A stretch of DNA of 64,000 nucleotides. Source: Cryptomeria japonica (Eukaryota; Streptophyta; Pinopsida; Cupressales; Cupressaceae). Shown here piece by piece: positions 41,729-54,329 of the stretch (position 1 is the first letter of the stretch; every line of letters begins with the position of its first letter). The notes under the pieces are model-generated. The model had not been told where the DNA came from, made no database searches, and worked only from the letters and a program-made list of their open reading frames with translations. The position numbers and the translations under genes were made by a program. The stretch covers positions 814,530,569 through 814,594,568 of the forward strand of contig NC_081414.1 in NCBI RefSeq assembly GCF_030272615.1, written 5' to 3'.

Positions 41729-44086
41729 GGTATACATATCAGAAAATATCAAAAACATTCAGAAAATGTCCTAAAGAAAATACAAAACCATTCAAAACAA
41801 AAAAAAAGTAAAGAAAAATCATGCATCCAAACGGTGAACAACCACTCCGGTGGCACCTTGGGTAAGTGCGATGGTGAAAACCTGGCAAACAGGCGCCACT
41901 CGTAAAGGCAATGGCTCCAGTATCTTTCAGGCTCGTTGCGATCACATTCATGCACACACACATCCATCCATTCCAACCATGGCTCGTTATTTGATCTACA
42001 ATTAAGAAAGTATTCCATGCGTCTAGCATCCCACCTTTTCATAGTCATGTCTAAAACTGGGGGCAATGCCTTTAACCTATTGATGGAAGTGGATTCTACA
42101 TTGTCTTATATATCATTATGCTCTTCATTTAGGCAATCTTCAGAAAATATCAAAAACATTCAAAAATGACTCTCAAAATACCAAAAACATTCAAAATTGT
42201 TTCACAAAATCCAAAAAAAAAAACAAAAAAAACGTCAGAAAACCCATCAAAAATCACACAAAAACATGGCAACACATTGTACATATTCATCCATGCAGAT
42301 ACCAAAACAAGCATTGACAAATACTCACACAAATGACCACTTATCACTCGACCAAAACAATCAACATCAACAATCAAACTGTCTTTTCAACAAGGATGCA
42401 TCCTTCCTTACCAAAACAAAGACAAGACGACATTTTCTTTGACAAGAAAATTCTATTAGGCTGTCAAATACTTGGTTGATTTGTGAGTAATTCATTTGTT
42501 TATCTGTATCGGGATCTTTTCAGCATTGTTTGTATCGTTTGCGCATTATTTCCGATGAAGTTCTGGGGCATGTACTAATGGTGTCTACGTGGGAAGTTCA
42601 CTAAGCTACGTGATTTTATGCAAAATGCAGTCATAGATCACTACGGCTTGCTGACTACAGCGTATACCTCGACCATATGAGCATGAACCATTACCAAGGA
42701 TCCATATTCTTTATTCTTTATGTATATATTGTTTGTTTACAGGTACAATTCTCTTTCTTTGGTTCCTCCTACCTCATCCAAACTGGATAAAGGTTTTATC
42801 TCTTATTACGGTATGCACTTGTCTCAGGATATGATCAGCCTAAGATCAAGGAGGACGATCCAAGTCATGCATGAATGGAGATAATCCTTGTCTGTTCCCG
42901 CAAGCAATACTCAGGTCAACTTGATCCATTATATCAAGTTGCTTGTATTAACTTGCTATATCAAAATCCATGTAAGAAATACTCTGGTCATCTTGAATCT
43001 TTATGTCAAGTTGCTTGTATTTTCTTACAACATTTTAAAGCTCAATGATGAAAAATAAAGCACCATGGATCGTCATTCCATCTCATTTGTATATATTGCA
43101 TTTCGTTGCATTCCATCCATCCATACATTCATAATAGCTGCATATCATGCATACGTAGTCATAATAATGCATACTCTATTTTACTCATCTTCTTCCATAG
43201 GACTCGGTCCTAGTCCTCCATATCTTCTATCTAACATCAAATCCCCCCTCACCCTCCCTATCTTGATCATCAACATCATCCTAATCCCTTCATCGCTTCC
43301 CATCCTCATTCATCCACACAATCCAGCAAGTTGCTCTGTCTACACAGATACATCGACTCCCACACACCTAGACTATCAACAGATACTCTGATCAAGTATC
43401 TTCGGGTCTCAACAGGTAATCGATTATGGTAATCCTAGACTACATCAGGCATTTATCATAATGACCTAGTCTCAACGGGACTGCCATGATTCCCCACAAC
43501 CATCCATCACATGCACACACTATCAATTGATCAACCAATCAAACACAATCCAACAGACAATTACATCAATTGTCTACGTCTCAACGAGTATTTTGCTTCA
43601 TATACCTTGACTTCATCGGGCAATTACATCAATTGTCTAAGTCACCATCAGGTCACTTTGATTCACTTACTCAGACTTTATCATGTCCAAGCGACCAACT
43701 GACATCAACTGTCACGCTTTGACTTGACCGGGGCAATTCAACCGATTGCACCAGATTGTCCAACCAATTTTGATCAATTGTATAGCATCAATCCAAACCC
43801 CACACTACATCTGCTATGTATCTCTTGCATGACCTCAGGGTACTCGTTGGCTTGTTGTTTCTTCATATTCACTCCATTTTCTCCCATTCTTTCATCATTA
43901 GTTCTAATTTCTTCTATTCTACCTCCCCTCCGCTTTTCATTCTTTTTCGAGAGATCGCCCGATTTTTCAAAAAAATTCGGCCCATCCCTCGAGGGGGCAT
44001 ACCACCCATTAAATTTACATTTTATGGGGCATTTCTTCACACCTATTTTTCTTTCTTTGAAACGACGCGATAAACCACACCGTCTC
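41729..44086 (+). other. 3' untranslated region of Ty3-B
   Basis: 2.36 kb with no gene. The bulged hairpins lie at its start. 43400-43770 holds repeated segments around CAATTACATCAATTG; the clearest hairpin is 43555-43575 with stem AGACAATT/AATTGTCT. Short frames in both directions lack recognisable domains. Confidence 0.7.
41833..41897 (+). other. Two bulged-hairpin RNA modules after the Ty3-B pol stop
   Basis: 41833-41857: outer GGTG/CACC, bulge AACAA, inner CCAC/GTGG, loop TCCG. 41873-41897: outer GGTG/CGCC, bulge AAAA, inner CCTG/CAGG, loop GCAAA. They start 40 bases apart and correspond in position to the last two modules of Ty3-A. Confidence 0.7.
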
Positions 44087-44099
44087 AAAGAGGGGCAAA
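44087..44099 (+). promoter_or_regulatory. Polypurine tract of Ty3-B
   Basis: AAAGAGGGGCAAA directly before the 3' LTR, the expected primer for plus-strand DNA synthesis. It contains a single pyrimidine. Confidence 0.85.
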
Positions 44100-45955
44100 T
44101 GTAGTCACATAAATTTGTCCACTTAATTAAATGAATACTTAGTATTTATTTGATTATTTAACCATCAATTAATAATTAATTAAATTAATATTTAATTAAT
44201 TCATCTTAACCCTATTCTCCTATTAATTAAATAAATTATTCAATTTATTTGATTTAATTCACTTAACCAAATTCAGACCATTAATTAAATAAATAAATCA
44301 TATTTATTTAATTAAATCTTCTCTCACATTTAAATAAATTAATATTTATTTAAATCCCCCAAAATCCCACCTCTCACATTTAAATAAATAAATCATTTAT
44401 TTAAATCACCTTTATCCTCCACCCACTTGCATTTTCCTACAAATGCAAGTTGCACACTTATTTTAAATAAATCATTTATTTAAATCACCTTTATCCTCCA
44501 CCCACTTGTATTTTCCTACAAAAGCAAGTTGCACAACTATTTTAAATAAATTATTTATTTAAAATCCTATTTATCCTCACCCACTTGAAACCTTTAATGG
44601 TTTCCCTTAAAGTAGTCAAACTTGATGGCTTTAAAGTCTTCAAACTTGATGGCTTCCTTCTATAGTCTTCTTAAAGACTTTAATGGTTTTCCTTAAAGTC
44701 TTCAAGCCTTTAATGGTTTCCCTCAAAGTCTTCAAGCATTTTAAATGCTTTATCTTCTTTTTCTCATTTAAATAAATTAATATTTATTTAAATATTTATC
44801 CAAATTCAACTTACACCATTTAATTGAAATAAATGATTTTATTTTAATTGAAAATACCAAAATTTCTCCCACTTGCATTTTCCTACAAAATCCACTTGCA
44901 TGCCTAAACCCCTTCTAGATTCTTCTAAACCCTTCCTAATTAGCCTAATCCATCCCTTAAATATTGTCACATTCCTAAGCAAATTGGAGTCACTTCTCAA
45001 AGACTCCAAAGTCTTTGAAAAGCAATTAATGCTTTGTGTGTTCAACAAATTAACCCTCAAAGTCTTGGATAACCTTTGAAAGCTTCCAACCTTCAACCAC
45101 TAAATGGCTCAAAGTCTTGGATAACCTTTGAAAGCTTCCAACCTTCAACCACTTAATCCCCAAAGTCTCCAATAACCATTAATGGTTAATTCAACCCTCC
45201 CACATGGTTAAAACATTTGTTTTGACTCAACCTCTACCCAACCCAAAGGTCTCATCAGGCCATTAATGCTTTGACCATGATTATCTCTTAAACATTTGCA
45301 CAAAGGTTTATCCTTGGATTAACTCTTAATCCAGTGGGTAATCTTAATTTAGACTTGACCCTTGCCTTCTAGATAACCATGAGGTCTTTTCAGGCCTTTA
45401 ATGCCTCCAACCTCTTCTCTCAACCCAATCCTATGTTGAAACTTGTCACCATTTTATTGGTGCCAATTGTGCACATGGATCCCCAACTTTCAATCCTAAC
45501 CCTTGTTAAGATTGCTCAATCTTAACCCTTCATTTCCCTATTTCTTCTATAAATAGAACTCTTCTCCTCAAGCAAAAGGGGAAGCATTTTAGAGTATTGT
45601 TGTTATACTGGCATTAGCATAGAGCTTTTTCATAGCATCACTATCTACTCTTGCATAGTATTTGCTTATCATATTCAACCATCTTGAATCTCCATATGGC
45701 ATCCATGGCTAGTGCTAAAAGCTGAGAGCTACACTCATTTGGGACTTGGAGAGGAGAGGAACAAGGGAGGAGCAACTATGAGCATCTTGATTAGCTATTT
45801 CATTCTATGTTTATATGCTTTCTATTTCATGCTTAATATCTCTCTTGATATGCCTGTTTAGGATAATCTTTTGTTGCTAACACTAACGTTTGTTTCTTGT
45901 GCTCTTGTGTGTGTTGCCATCAAACAGATTTTCTAATCCTTTTTGCAGAGCATCA
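44100..45955 (+). repeat. 3' LTR of Ty3-B
   Basis: Same length as the 5' LTR and identical by eye except at 45560 and 45664. TATA box at 45548-45555. Confidence 0.97.
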
Positions 45956-45960
45956 GAAGT
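45956..45960. repeat. Right target-site duplication of Ty3-B (GAAGT)
   Basis: Matches 29863-29867. The insertion point lies within the RT gene of copia-1, just after the FSPVVKM motif. Confidence 0.95.
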
Positions 45961-48165
45961 CATTTTTACAACTGGAGAAAATATTTCATCATAATCTATA
46001 CCCTTTTTCTGTGCAAAACCTTTTACCACAAGTCTGGCCTTATATCTTTTCTGACCTCCTTCCTCCTCCTTCAGTCGATAAACCCATTTGTTAGGCAAGG
46101 CTCTTTTTTTTGCAGGTAAAGGGACTAAGTCCCAAGTCTTATTTTTCATCAAGGAGTCCATCTCCTCTTTCATGCCTAGCTCCCACTATTGTTTGGCATC
46201 CACCTGCATTGCTTCTTCATATTCTTCTAGTTCACCAGAATCAATTAATAATATAGAATACAAAGAAGGAGAAAATCTTTCAGGGGTCTACTTGACCTCG
46301 TAGAAAATCTAACACTTTCAGGAGTTTGTGGGACATTCTGTTGTTGCTGAGCATCAGGTACTTGTGGCATTTCATTTTTAGGAATCTCATCCAACACCAC
46401 ATATTCTTGCTTGTCCTATTCATGCTTCTTTTCCTGCATCTATTCTTAATACATAACCTTCTCATTAAATATAACATCTCTACTTCTAGTTATTTTCTTA
46501 TTTTCAAAATCCCATAACCGATAGCCATATTCATCTATCCCATATCCAATGAAGGTACATTTCTGAGATTTAGCATCAAGCTTGGTTCTATTTTCTTTAT
46601 CAACATGAACAAAAGCTTCACAACCAAAGGTTTTCAGAAAAGAATAATTTATCTTTTTACTAGTCCATGCCTCCTCTGAAATACCACCATCCAAAGAGGT
46701 TGAAGGTCCTTTATTTATCAAATAGATGGCAGTATGTACAACATCTGCCCAAAAATGTAAGGGCAATCCAACATGCAATCTCATGCTCCTCATGCGTTCC
46801 ATGATAGTCCTATTCATTCTCTCTGACACACCATTTTCCTGTGGAGTTCCTGGAACTGTCTTTTGCTTTTGAATCCCATTTAAGGAGCAGTAATCTTCAA
46901 ATGCTTTGTTGCAATACTCACCTCCATTATCCGATCTGAGACACTTCAACTTTTTTCCTGTCTCATTCTCAACCAAAGCTTTCGATTTCTTAAAAGTTTC
47001 AAAAACATCTTATTTTTGTTTTAAGAAATATACCCATGTTTTTCTAGTTGAGTCATCAATAAAAATAACATAATAACAAGAGCCACTAAGAGATGATACC
47101 TGAGCCAGTCCCCATACATATGAATGCACAAGCTCTAACTTCTCACTCTTCTTCTTTTTCCCGACCTTGAGAAAACTGACTCTTTTCTGTTTACCATAAA
47201 CACAGTTTTCACAGAACTCTAAATCAATCTTCTTTAGTCCTGGCAATAGATTTTTGGAGTGAAGGGTTTTCATCCCTTTCTCACTCATGTGCCCAAGCCT
47301 ATGGTGCCATGTTATCGAATCTGTTCTTCCAACATTTATTGTTGTTGTCCTTGCAGTAACTTTATCTGTAGTAGCTAGGTTAGAGTAAGTGTTACCTGTA
47401 CATAGCTATAATGTGCCTACCTTCGTACCTTTAGCTATTACTAATGGTCCTTTAGTGACCTTCCACATACTATCTGAGAGGGTAACTATGCAACCTTCAC
47501 TACCTAGTTGCCCTGCAGAAATTAAATTTCTTCTTAAATTAGGAACATGTCTTACCTCTTACAGAAACCAGTCATTTCCATTCTGCAACTTGATCTTTAT
47601 CTTTCCTTTTCCAACAATTTGACAGGGCTCATCATCACCCAAATATACCTATCCAAAATCACCTTGAACATAATCTAGAAAATATTTTCTATGGAGTGTA
47701 GCATGAAATGAAGCCTCAGAATCTATTACCCAGGAATTATTAACATTATCCAAACATAAGATTAAATCATCTAATAAAGTATTACTTGCAATATTAGCTT
47801 CCTTACTATCATTTTCATTTTTGTCTCCTTCTTTGTTTTTTTGAGACCAATAGTCTTTCTTTAGATGACCAGGCTTTCTGCAGTACCAGCAATCTTTCTT
47901 TCCTCTAGATTGAGAACGTCCTTTCTCTGACTTCCTTCGTGACTTCTCATTCCAAGGGTCTTTTCCTCTTTCTTTTGATCTTCCTCTATTCTCCACATTC
48001 AAAACACTACCCGATGATGTTGGAGTCTCACCTGTGCTTTTCCTTTGCATTTACTCGCTTAGGATAACACCAACAATATCATCAAATACCAAAGTATTTT
48101 TACCAGAGACAAAGTTACTTACAGCCATAACCAAGCTATTCCATCTTTTTGGCAAAGAACATAAA
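45961..48165 (-). pseudogene. Copia-1 gag, protease, integrase and start of RT
   Basis: Right to left: a gag end with SLPKRWNSLVMAVSNF near 48140. A zinc knuckle CWYCRKPGHLKKDYW at about 47880, where the last Cys is Tyr. A protease motif WVIDSEAS where D-S-G-A is usual. A GAG-pre-integrase and integrase start at 47288-47010 (HSYVWGLAQVSS, FIDDSTRKTWVYFLK). The integrase core at 46976-46446 (LRSDNGGEYCNKAF, TPQENGVSERMNRTI). The RT start at 46173-45961 (WVYRLKEEEGG, KARLVVKGFAQKKGIDYDE). Stops near 46446, 47010 and 48050, and changed catalytic residues, show an old copy. Confidence 0.9.
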
Positions 48166-48498
48166 ATCTTCTGCAAGCCAAATAACCTGTTACAAGGAGA
48201 AGCAAGGAAGCAATAATCTGAAGAACACACAAAACATAGGAAAAATATTCTCAAAAGATGAGAGCTCCAATTCACCAAAAATGTATTGTGAAAAGATAAT
48301 CCAATGAAAAGAAAAATTAACCTCTAATAGGTCAATAAACCCTAAAAATGGAAAACCCTAGGATTGCACATAATAATTAATAAAATAATTAATTAATATG
48401 CACCTAATGTTAGCTTAAGTGTAAAAAGTTAATTGGAAACTTAAAGAATTAAACAAATATTGTTTAATTAATCAAGTAAAGACCCAATTACTCTAACA
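48166..48498 (-). repeat. 3' LTR of copia-2, truncated
   Basis: Matches 53029-53362. The terminal 36 bp (equivalent of 52993-53028) are missing. The polypurine tract follows at 48499-48508 (element strand: AAGGGGGGG). Confidence 0.85.
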
Positions 48499-51400
48499 CC
48501 CCCCCTTAAGCTAGACTTAGGGAGAAGCTAAAACCTAGAACAACTACTGAAAGCATGAAAGATGGGTCCCGGCAACAAGGCCTGATCAGGTACCCAAATA
48601 CAATGAAATCTCTATGAAACAAAGACAAAGGAGAAAACCCAGTGGGAAAAAACTCCTCTCCAAAAAGAGATAAAAGAACATGTTGAAAGAAGAAGAAGGA
48701 AGGAAGGCCTCATAAAGACCCCCCAAGGACAACTTCCTTCACCCCAAGCATAGAGCGCAACTGAAGATAGCGCGACGATGCAAAAGGTTTCGTGAAGATG
48801 TCTGCAACCTGCTCGAAAGTGGTAATGTACTCCAGAATGAGAACACCATCCTGAATCAACTGGCGGATGAAATGCATGTGAAGCTCAATGTACTTCGTCT
48901 GCTGATGCTCTACTGGGTTGCGGGAAATATGAATAGCACTCTGATTGTCACACCAAAGAACAGTGGGACTATTAGGAGGAAAACCAAACTTAGTCATCAA
49001 CTGTCGAAGCGATAAGATCTCCTCATTAGCGAGCACAACAACTCGGTACTTAGCCTCTGTAGATGATAATGCATGAGCAGTCTACTTCTTGCAAGACCAT
49101 GTGATAGGAACAGAGCCAAGATAGAAAACAAAGCCAGAAGTAGATTTCTGAATAGTGACATCACCCGCCCAATCTGAGTCAGTGTAGCCAACAATGTGAG
49201 GTTCCCCTCATGTGTAGTGAATGCTATGAAAACTAGTGCCCTGAATGTACCTCAAAATACATTTGGCAGCTTGCCAATGATTCTCATGAGGATCATGGGA
49301 GAATCGAGAGACAAGACCAACTGCAAAAGAAATATCAGGACAGGTGTGAGTCAGGTACAACCAACTGCCAACCAACTGCCTGTAAAGTGTAAAATTGATT
49401 GAAGAAGTGGGACAAGCAGTAATCAAAACAACCCCTGATTGAAATGGAGTGGGAGCAGGCTTGCAATCAAGCATGCCAAAGCACTGAAGCATGTCAAGAG
49501 CATACTTCTACTGGTAGAGAGAGATCCCATCAGAAGACTGAATCACCTAAAGACCAAGGAAATAGTGCAAAAGACCGAGATCTGTCATCTCAAACTGGTC
49601 CATCAAGGCACCCTGAATATGTTGAATCATAGAGGATGAGCTACCTGTGATGAGGAGATCATCAACATATAGCACAAGAATCAGTATGTCACCCTCAAGA
49701 AGCTGAATGCACACTGTATGATCAGAATGACTGCGGGAGAACCCAGTGGAGAGCAAGAAAGAATCCATATTCTCATACCAAGCCCGAGGGGCCTGTTTGA
49801 GACCATACAATGAACGCCGAAGTTTGTAAACCAAAGAAATATCCTGCACAAATCCTCGAGGCTGCTCCATGTAGATTTCCTCCTGTAGATCCCTATGCAA
49901 GAAGACACTCTTCACATCCATCTGAAAAACAGGCCAACTCCGAGAAGCTACAAGAGATAGTACAAAGCAAATGGAATTCATCTTGGCGACAGGGGCAAAT
50001 GTCTCAGAGTAATCAATACCCTCAACCTGTGAAAACCCCTTCGCAACAAGACGTGCTTTGTACTTATAAATGGAACCATCAACAACATACTTAGTGCTAT
50101 ACAACCAGCGACACCTAACCATCTTTCTGCCCTTAGGAAAAGGACAAAGATCCCAAGTATGATTCCTCATCAAAGAAGAATACTCTTCCTCCATAGCACA
50201 ATCCCACTTAGGGTGACCTGTTGCCTCTGAAAATTTTTGAGGATCATCTGAAATAACATGACTCAAAAGACTAGAACCCATAGTATGTGAACGAGTGCAA
50301 CGAGTATCTAAAGGATCATCGGCCATAGGACTTGCCGCCTCAACAGTAAGGTGAGCCCACTTGGGCATCTGAGGTGGAGTGGGTGGAGGTGGGGATGGTG
50401 GATCATCAGCACCATCATCAGAATCATCCTCAAAAAGATGTCGAAGGGGTGCAGTGTTCAGAGTAGGTAGAGGAGTAGACACTAGAGTCAAGGTATCCAC
50501 TATGGGAAGGTGCTCATCAAACTGAACATCCTGTCAAAACGGGACCTCTCTGGAATCAGGATCAAACAACCTGTATGCCTTAACATCCTCACAGTAGCCA
50601 ACAAAAATGAGTGGTCAGCTCTTCTGCTCCATGGCTTGCCTCTGAGCATCAAGAATAAAAGCCCATGCGTCACTGCCAAATACCAAAAAAAAAGAAACAT
50701 CAGGCTTGTTATAAGACCAAGCCTCCTCAGGAGTCATATGTCGAATAGCCTTGTGAGGCATCCCATTCTGAATATAGTTGGCACAATTGACTGCCTCAGC
50801 CCAAAAAGATGAATCCATGGACTTGGACTAAATCATACAATTCGCCATCTCCCGTAAAGTTTTGTTCTTGCGTTCAGTGACACCATTCTGCTGAGGGGTG
50901 TAGGGAACAGTAAACTGATGCTGCAAACCATGCTCACTACAAAAATCTCTAAAAGCCTAATTCACATAATCCCCCCCATTATCTATATGTATCCTATGAA
51001 TAGAACAGCTAGACCGCTTCTCTACATATGTCTTGAAGATTTGAAATGAATCAAAGACATCAGACTTGTACTTAAGAAAGTACACCCATGTGCATTTGGA
51101 GAAGTCATCAATAAAAGTGAGTACATACTTGGCCCCTGAAAAAGGAGTGGGAAATGACATGAGATCACTGTGAATCAACTCCAAGGGTGCCAAAGCACGA
51201 GAGGCTCTTCCCTTCGGAAAGGGATCTTTGTGATGCTTGCCAAGCACAGAACCATGACAAACACCATCAGTGCAGGAAATCTGTGGGAGCCCAAGAACAA
51301 GTGCCTGTGTACTCATTTGCTGAAGATATCTGTAATTGACATGGCCCAATCGCTCATGCCAAAGCTTACTCATGGAATCTGCATGTGCTATAAGAGAAGA

Positions 51401-52640
51401 ACCTACACCCTCAGAGGGCTCAAATCCTTCAAATCTATACAGACGAGATGCAGTGTCAACACTCCCAGTAGCAACAACTAAATCAGAGTCATGGAGGTCC
51501 CAAATAAGCACATCATGTGGTGAGAACTCAACTTTCTTATCAAAGCCAGAGTGGCAAATCTGATAGATGGATATGAGGTTCATTGAGATGTTAGGGACAA
51601 CCAGAACATCCTTCAGAGTACCCCCATCCAATGAGACAGAACTTGAACCCAAGACTGAAAGTTGAACCGAGTCACCCACTGCAATCTGTGAAGTACCACA
51701 AGAGGCAAGAGAGGTAAACATCTCCTGAGTGTGAGTCATATGGTGAGAAGCACCAGAATCTAGAATCAATGTGGACCCATAGGTCGATGCTCTAGCAGTG
51801 AGAGCATGACCTTTCCCTGTGGAAGGAGAAGATGCCTGAGGTGAGGAAATGTGATGTTGCTGCATGGCTTCCTCTAAAGCCTCTAATCATTTCCAACACT
51901 TGGAAATTTGATGTCCTTCCTTGCCACAAAAGCTGCAAGTGTCTCCTGATTTCTTCTTAGTCTTGGAGGAAGACTCACCAGACTGTGAAGATTTCCCTTG
52001 CTTGGGAGTAAATGGAGGTTTAGAATCAAACTTAGGAGGTGGCTTGGAGGAAGACTCACTGCCTGCAGAATTCTTCTTGGGCTTTTGTTTCTGCTTCTAT
52101 TTCTCCTTCTCCTTAGAGGATTGAGCAACTAATGCTTTGTTCTTGGATCCCAAGAGCATATCCAGCTGAGAAAGATGAGACTGCTCACGAGACAATCGCT
52201 CACAAAAGACATCAAAGGTAGGCATGTTGAAACGAGCACCCAAGCCATCCTTGGTGGAGTAGAAAGAAGAGGCAAAAAATTGAAAGTGACCCCGAAGCTT
52301 TGAAAGAATCAAATGAATGCACTCTGTATCTGTCTTGTTCTTTCCACATCCCTGAAGAACAGATCTAGTAGTTTTGAATTTGTTCAAAAAATCCTCAATA
52401 GTGGGAAAGGAATCAAGTGACAAAGAAACCAACTCTGCCTCAATCTGTAATGCTTGAATCTGATTGACCCTTCTGAAGAGAGAATCAAACTTCAACCACA
52501 TATCCCAAGGAGTAAGAAACTAATCAAGGTGAAACAGAAGACTATCGGAGACATGCGAAGAGAGAAAACTCATGGCCTCATCTAGCTTGTTCCTATGCAT
52601 AAGAATCTCAGCATGCTCTATTCAGATTTTTGATCTTTTT
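48499..52640 (-). pseudogene. Copia-2 gag-pol relic
   Basis: Right to left: gag at about 52640-52097 (WDMWLKFDSLFRRVNQIQAL, FPTIEDFLNKFKTTRSVL). A zinc knuckle CSFCGKEGHQISKC near 51940 with intact CCHC. A protease motif LILDSGASHHMTH near 51750. A GAG-pre-integrase LWHERLGHVNYRYL. An integrase with ELIHSDLMS and FIDDFSKCTWVYFLKYKS, then RIHIDNGGDY near 50960. RT at 50500-49547 (KARLVAKGFSQVEGIDYSET, SLYGLKQAPRAWYENM, LYVDDLLITG). RNase H to about 48710 (ANEEILSLRQLM, VLWCDNQSAIHIS, QVADIFTKPF). Stops, for example after the zinc knuckle and near 50956, break the frame. 48499-48709 is untranslated. Confidence 0.9.
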
Positions 52641-52977
52641 TCTCAAAATATTCATTAGGTACATGAGATATCAATTTGAAGTTTTTTTTCTTATGCACTA
52701 CTTCCTTTTTTTTTTCTTTTTCTCGATTTGAGTGCTAGAGTCGTACAAGCTGGTTGGGAGAAAAAAAATCACCCAGATGCTCAGGAGTAAAAAATGGACA
52801 AATTTTATATGACTATAAGGGTTTTGGGCCTTTTGAGCACGATCGTGAGGTCCGTTTAGGCCCAAAGTGCTTAGAAAAAAAACCTTAACCCTAAGCACAC
52901 AAAAAAAATGCCTGAAACCCTAGATCTACTTCCAATGCAAAATTCTCAAAAATAGGAACAGATAGCTGCAAATCTGA

Positions 52978-52989
52978 GCTTTGATACCA
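52978..52989 (-). promoter_or_regulatory. Primer-binding site of copia-2
   Basis: On the element strand TGGTATCAAAGC, three bases from the LTR. It matches the initiator-Met tRNA site common in copia elements except for one base. Confidence 0.8.
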
Positions 52990-52992
52990 TAT

Positions 52993-53362
52993 TGGAGTTG
53001 AGAAATACAACCCCACAGTAGCCTGAAGATCTTCTACAAGCCGAATAACCTGTTACAAGGAGAAGCAAGGAAGCAATAATATGAAGAACACACAAAACAC
53101 AGGAAAAATATTCTCAAAAGATGAGAGCTCCAATTCACCAAAAAATGTATTGTGAAAAGATAATCCAATGAAAAGAAAAATTAACCTCTAATAGGTCAAT
53201 CAACCCTAAAAAGGGAAAACCCTAGGCTTGCACATAATAATTAATAAAATAATTAATTAATATGCACCTAATGTTAGCTTAAGTGTAAAAAGATAATTGG
53301 GAACTTAAAGAATTAAACAAATATTTTTTAATTAATCAAGTAAAGACCCAATTACTCTAACA
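52993..53362 (-). repeat. 5' LTR of copia-2
   Basis: Plus-strand ends TGGAGTTGAG and ATTACTCTAACA, 370 bp. The neighbouring tRNA-Met-type primer site fixes its inner boundary. Confidence 0.85.
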
Positions 53363-53728
53363 AAAAATACACATCTTCTAGTGCTTACTCTTAACTATCT
53401 TTCTACCAAAGGATTTGTCAAAATAGTAAATCTAACTATGACTTTTTTGATGCACACGTCATACACTATGTTATATTTTTCAGAAAAAAAATTAGGGTCA
53501 GTTTTTCATGTGTGAAGGATTTGACCCCCTTAATCTTATCCAATTTTGAAAAAGATTAGTAGTTTGGAAACTAGATTCAGAGTACTACAATATTTGTTCT
53601 TTGATTATCTTCATATCTTGAGTTGATGACTTTCAAATTTTGCCTCCAAGTTCATGTTCACTTGATTTCAAAAAAAAGTGTCCACTTATACCCCACTTTT
53701 TTACCACCATCTTTGTGCACTTACCCTA
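53363..53728 (-). repeat. Dispersed repeat starting GGGTAAGTGCA, copy 2
   Basis: Inverted relative of 24333-24720. Its left end is cut by the copia-2 LTR, so copia-2 probably inserted into or recombined within it. Confidence 0.7.
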
Positions 53729-54329
53729 AATAAGACTTGACAAGATTGGCTATTTCTAAAAGGTTTAGTTATCAAGAGATAGCCAAGGAGGTTTTAAGAT
53801 TTCAAAATTAGTACTTTTCCAAGCTCATTGATGACATTTCCTCAAGACCCATGATTGTGGTTTGACTAAAAATGATAGTGATTGGTGGAAAAAGTGGCGA
53901 CAATGACTTGGCATAAAAAGTAAGAAATCAGAGCTATCTTAGGTGGTAAAGGTGACCAAGATTATTTTTTAAGATAAAACATCTAATGGGAATGATTAGA
54001 GGGATTGCTAAATGTGTTATGAAATTTATCATTTAGAGATAGTTATTAGACCCTTTGGGATATGATGGAAAAGACATTCATTAGGAGGCAAAGATAGTTA
54101 GAGGTGTCCTTGGCATCACATTTATCACATGAAACATCATTATTTCCTGAATGGAGACAAACTTAGAGAATAAATTTGAAGTATCTTTTGAATTACTTAT
54201 TATTTAAGGAAGAATCCAGATAAATATTTCGATAATAAGATTTAAGGAGACATTTATTTCCAAGAGCTAAAGGATCTTAAGTGAATTTATTGTAAGAAAA
54301 GGGATGAAGACCCCTATAGCATCCTAAAT
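53729..54329. other. Non-coding spacer
   Basis: I see no gene, repeat or domain here. Confidence 0.4.

Larger units (their letters stand above)
29868..45955 (+). mobile_element. Ty3-B: complete, young Ty3/Tat-lineage LTR retrotransposon
   Basis: All parts are present: 1856-bp LTRs, primer site, 2.7-kb leader, one gag-pol frame of 2426 codons, 2.4-kb 3' region, polypurine tract and a 5-bp target duplication. By eye the LTRs differ at two positions (31328 C versus 45560 T; 31432 T versus 45664 G) with no length change, so insertion was recent. It is a relative, not a copy, of Ty3-A. Confidence 0.97.
28078..48165 (-). mobile_element. Copia-1: degraded Ty1/copia element split by Ty3-B, 5' end missing
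   Basis: Minus-strand element whose 3' LTR is 28078-28450. Its coding relic is cut in the RT gene by Ty3-B (29868-45955, flanked by GAAGT) and resumes at 45961. Going upstream, it stops inside gag at about 48165, where the sequence switches to the LTR of copia-2. No 5' LTR is present, so its 5' end was lost by deletion or recombination. Confidence 0.9.
48166..53362 (-). mobile_element. Copia-2: Ty1/copia element, one LTR truncated
   Basis: Minus-strand element with 5' LTR 52993-53362, primer site, gag, protease, integrase, RT, RNase H, polypurine tract and 3' LTR 48166-48498. The 3' LTR lacks its last 36 bp where it abuts copia-1. Over the shared 334 bp I count about ten substitutions and one indel, so it is clearly older than Ty3-B. 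Confidence 0.9.
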
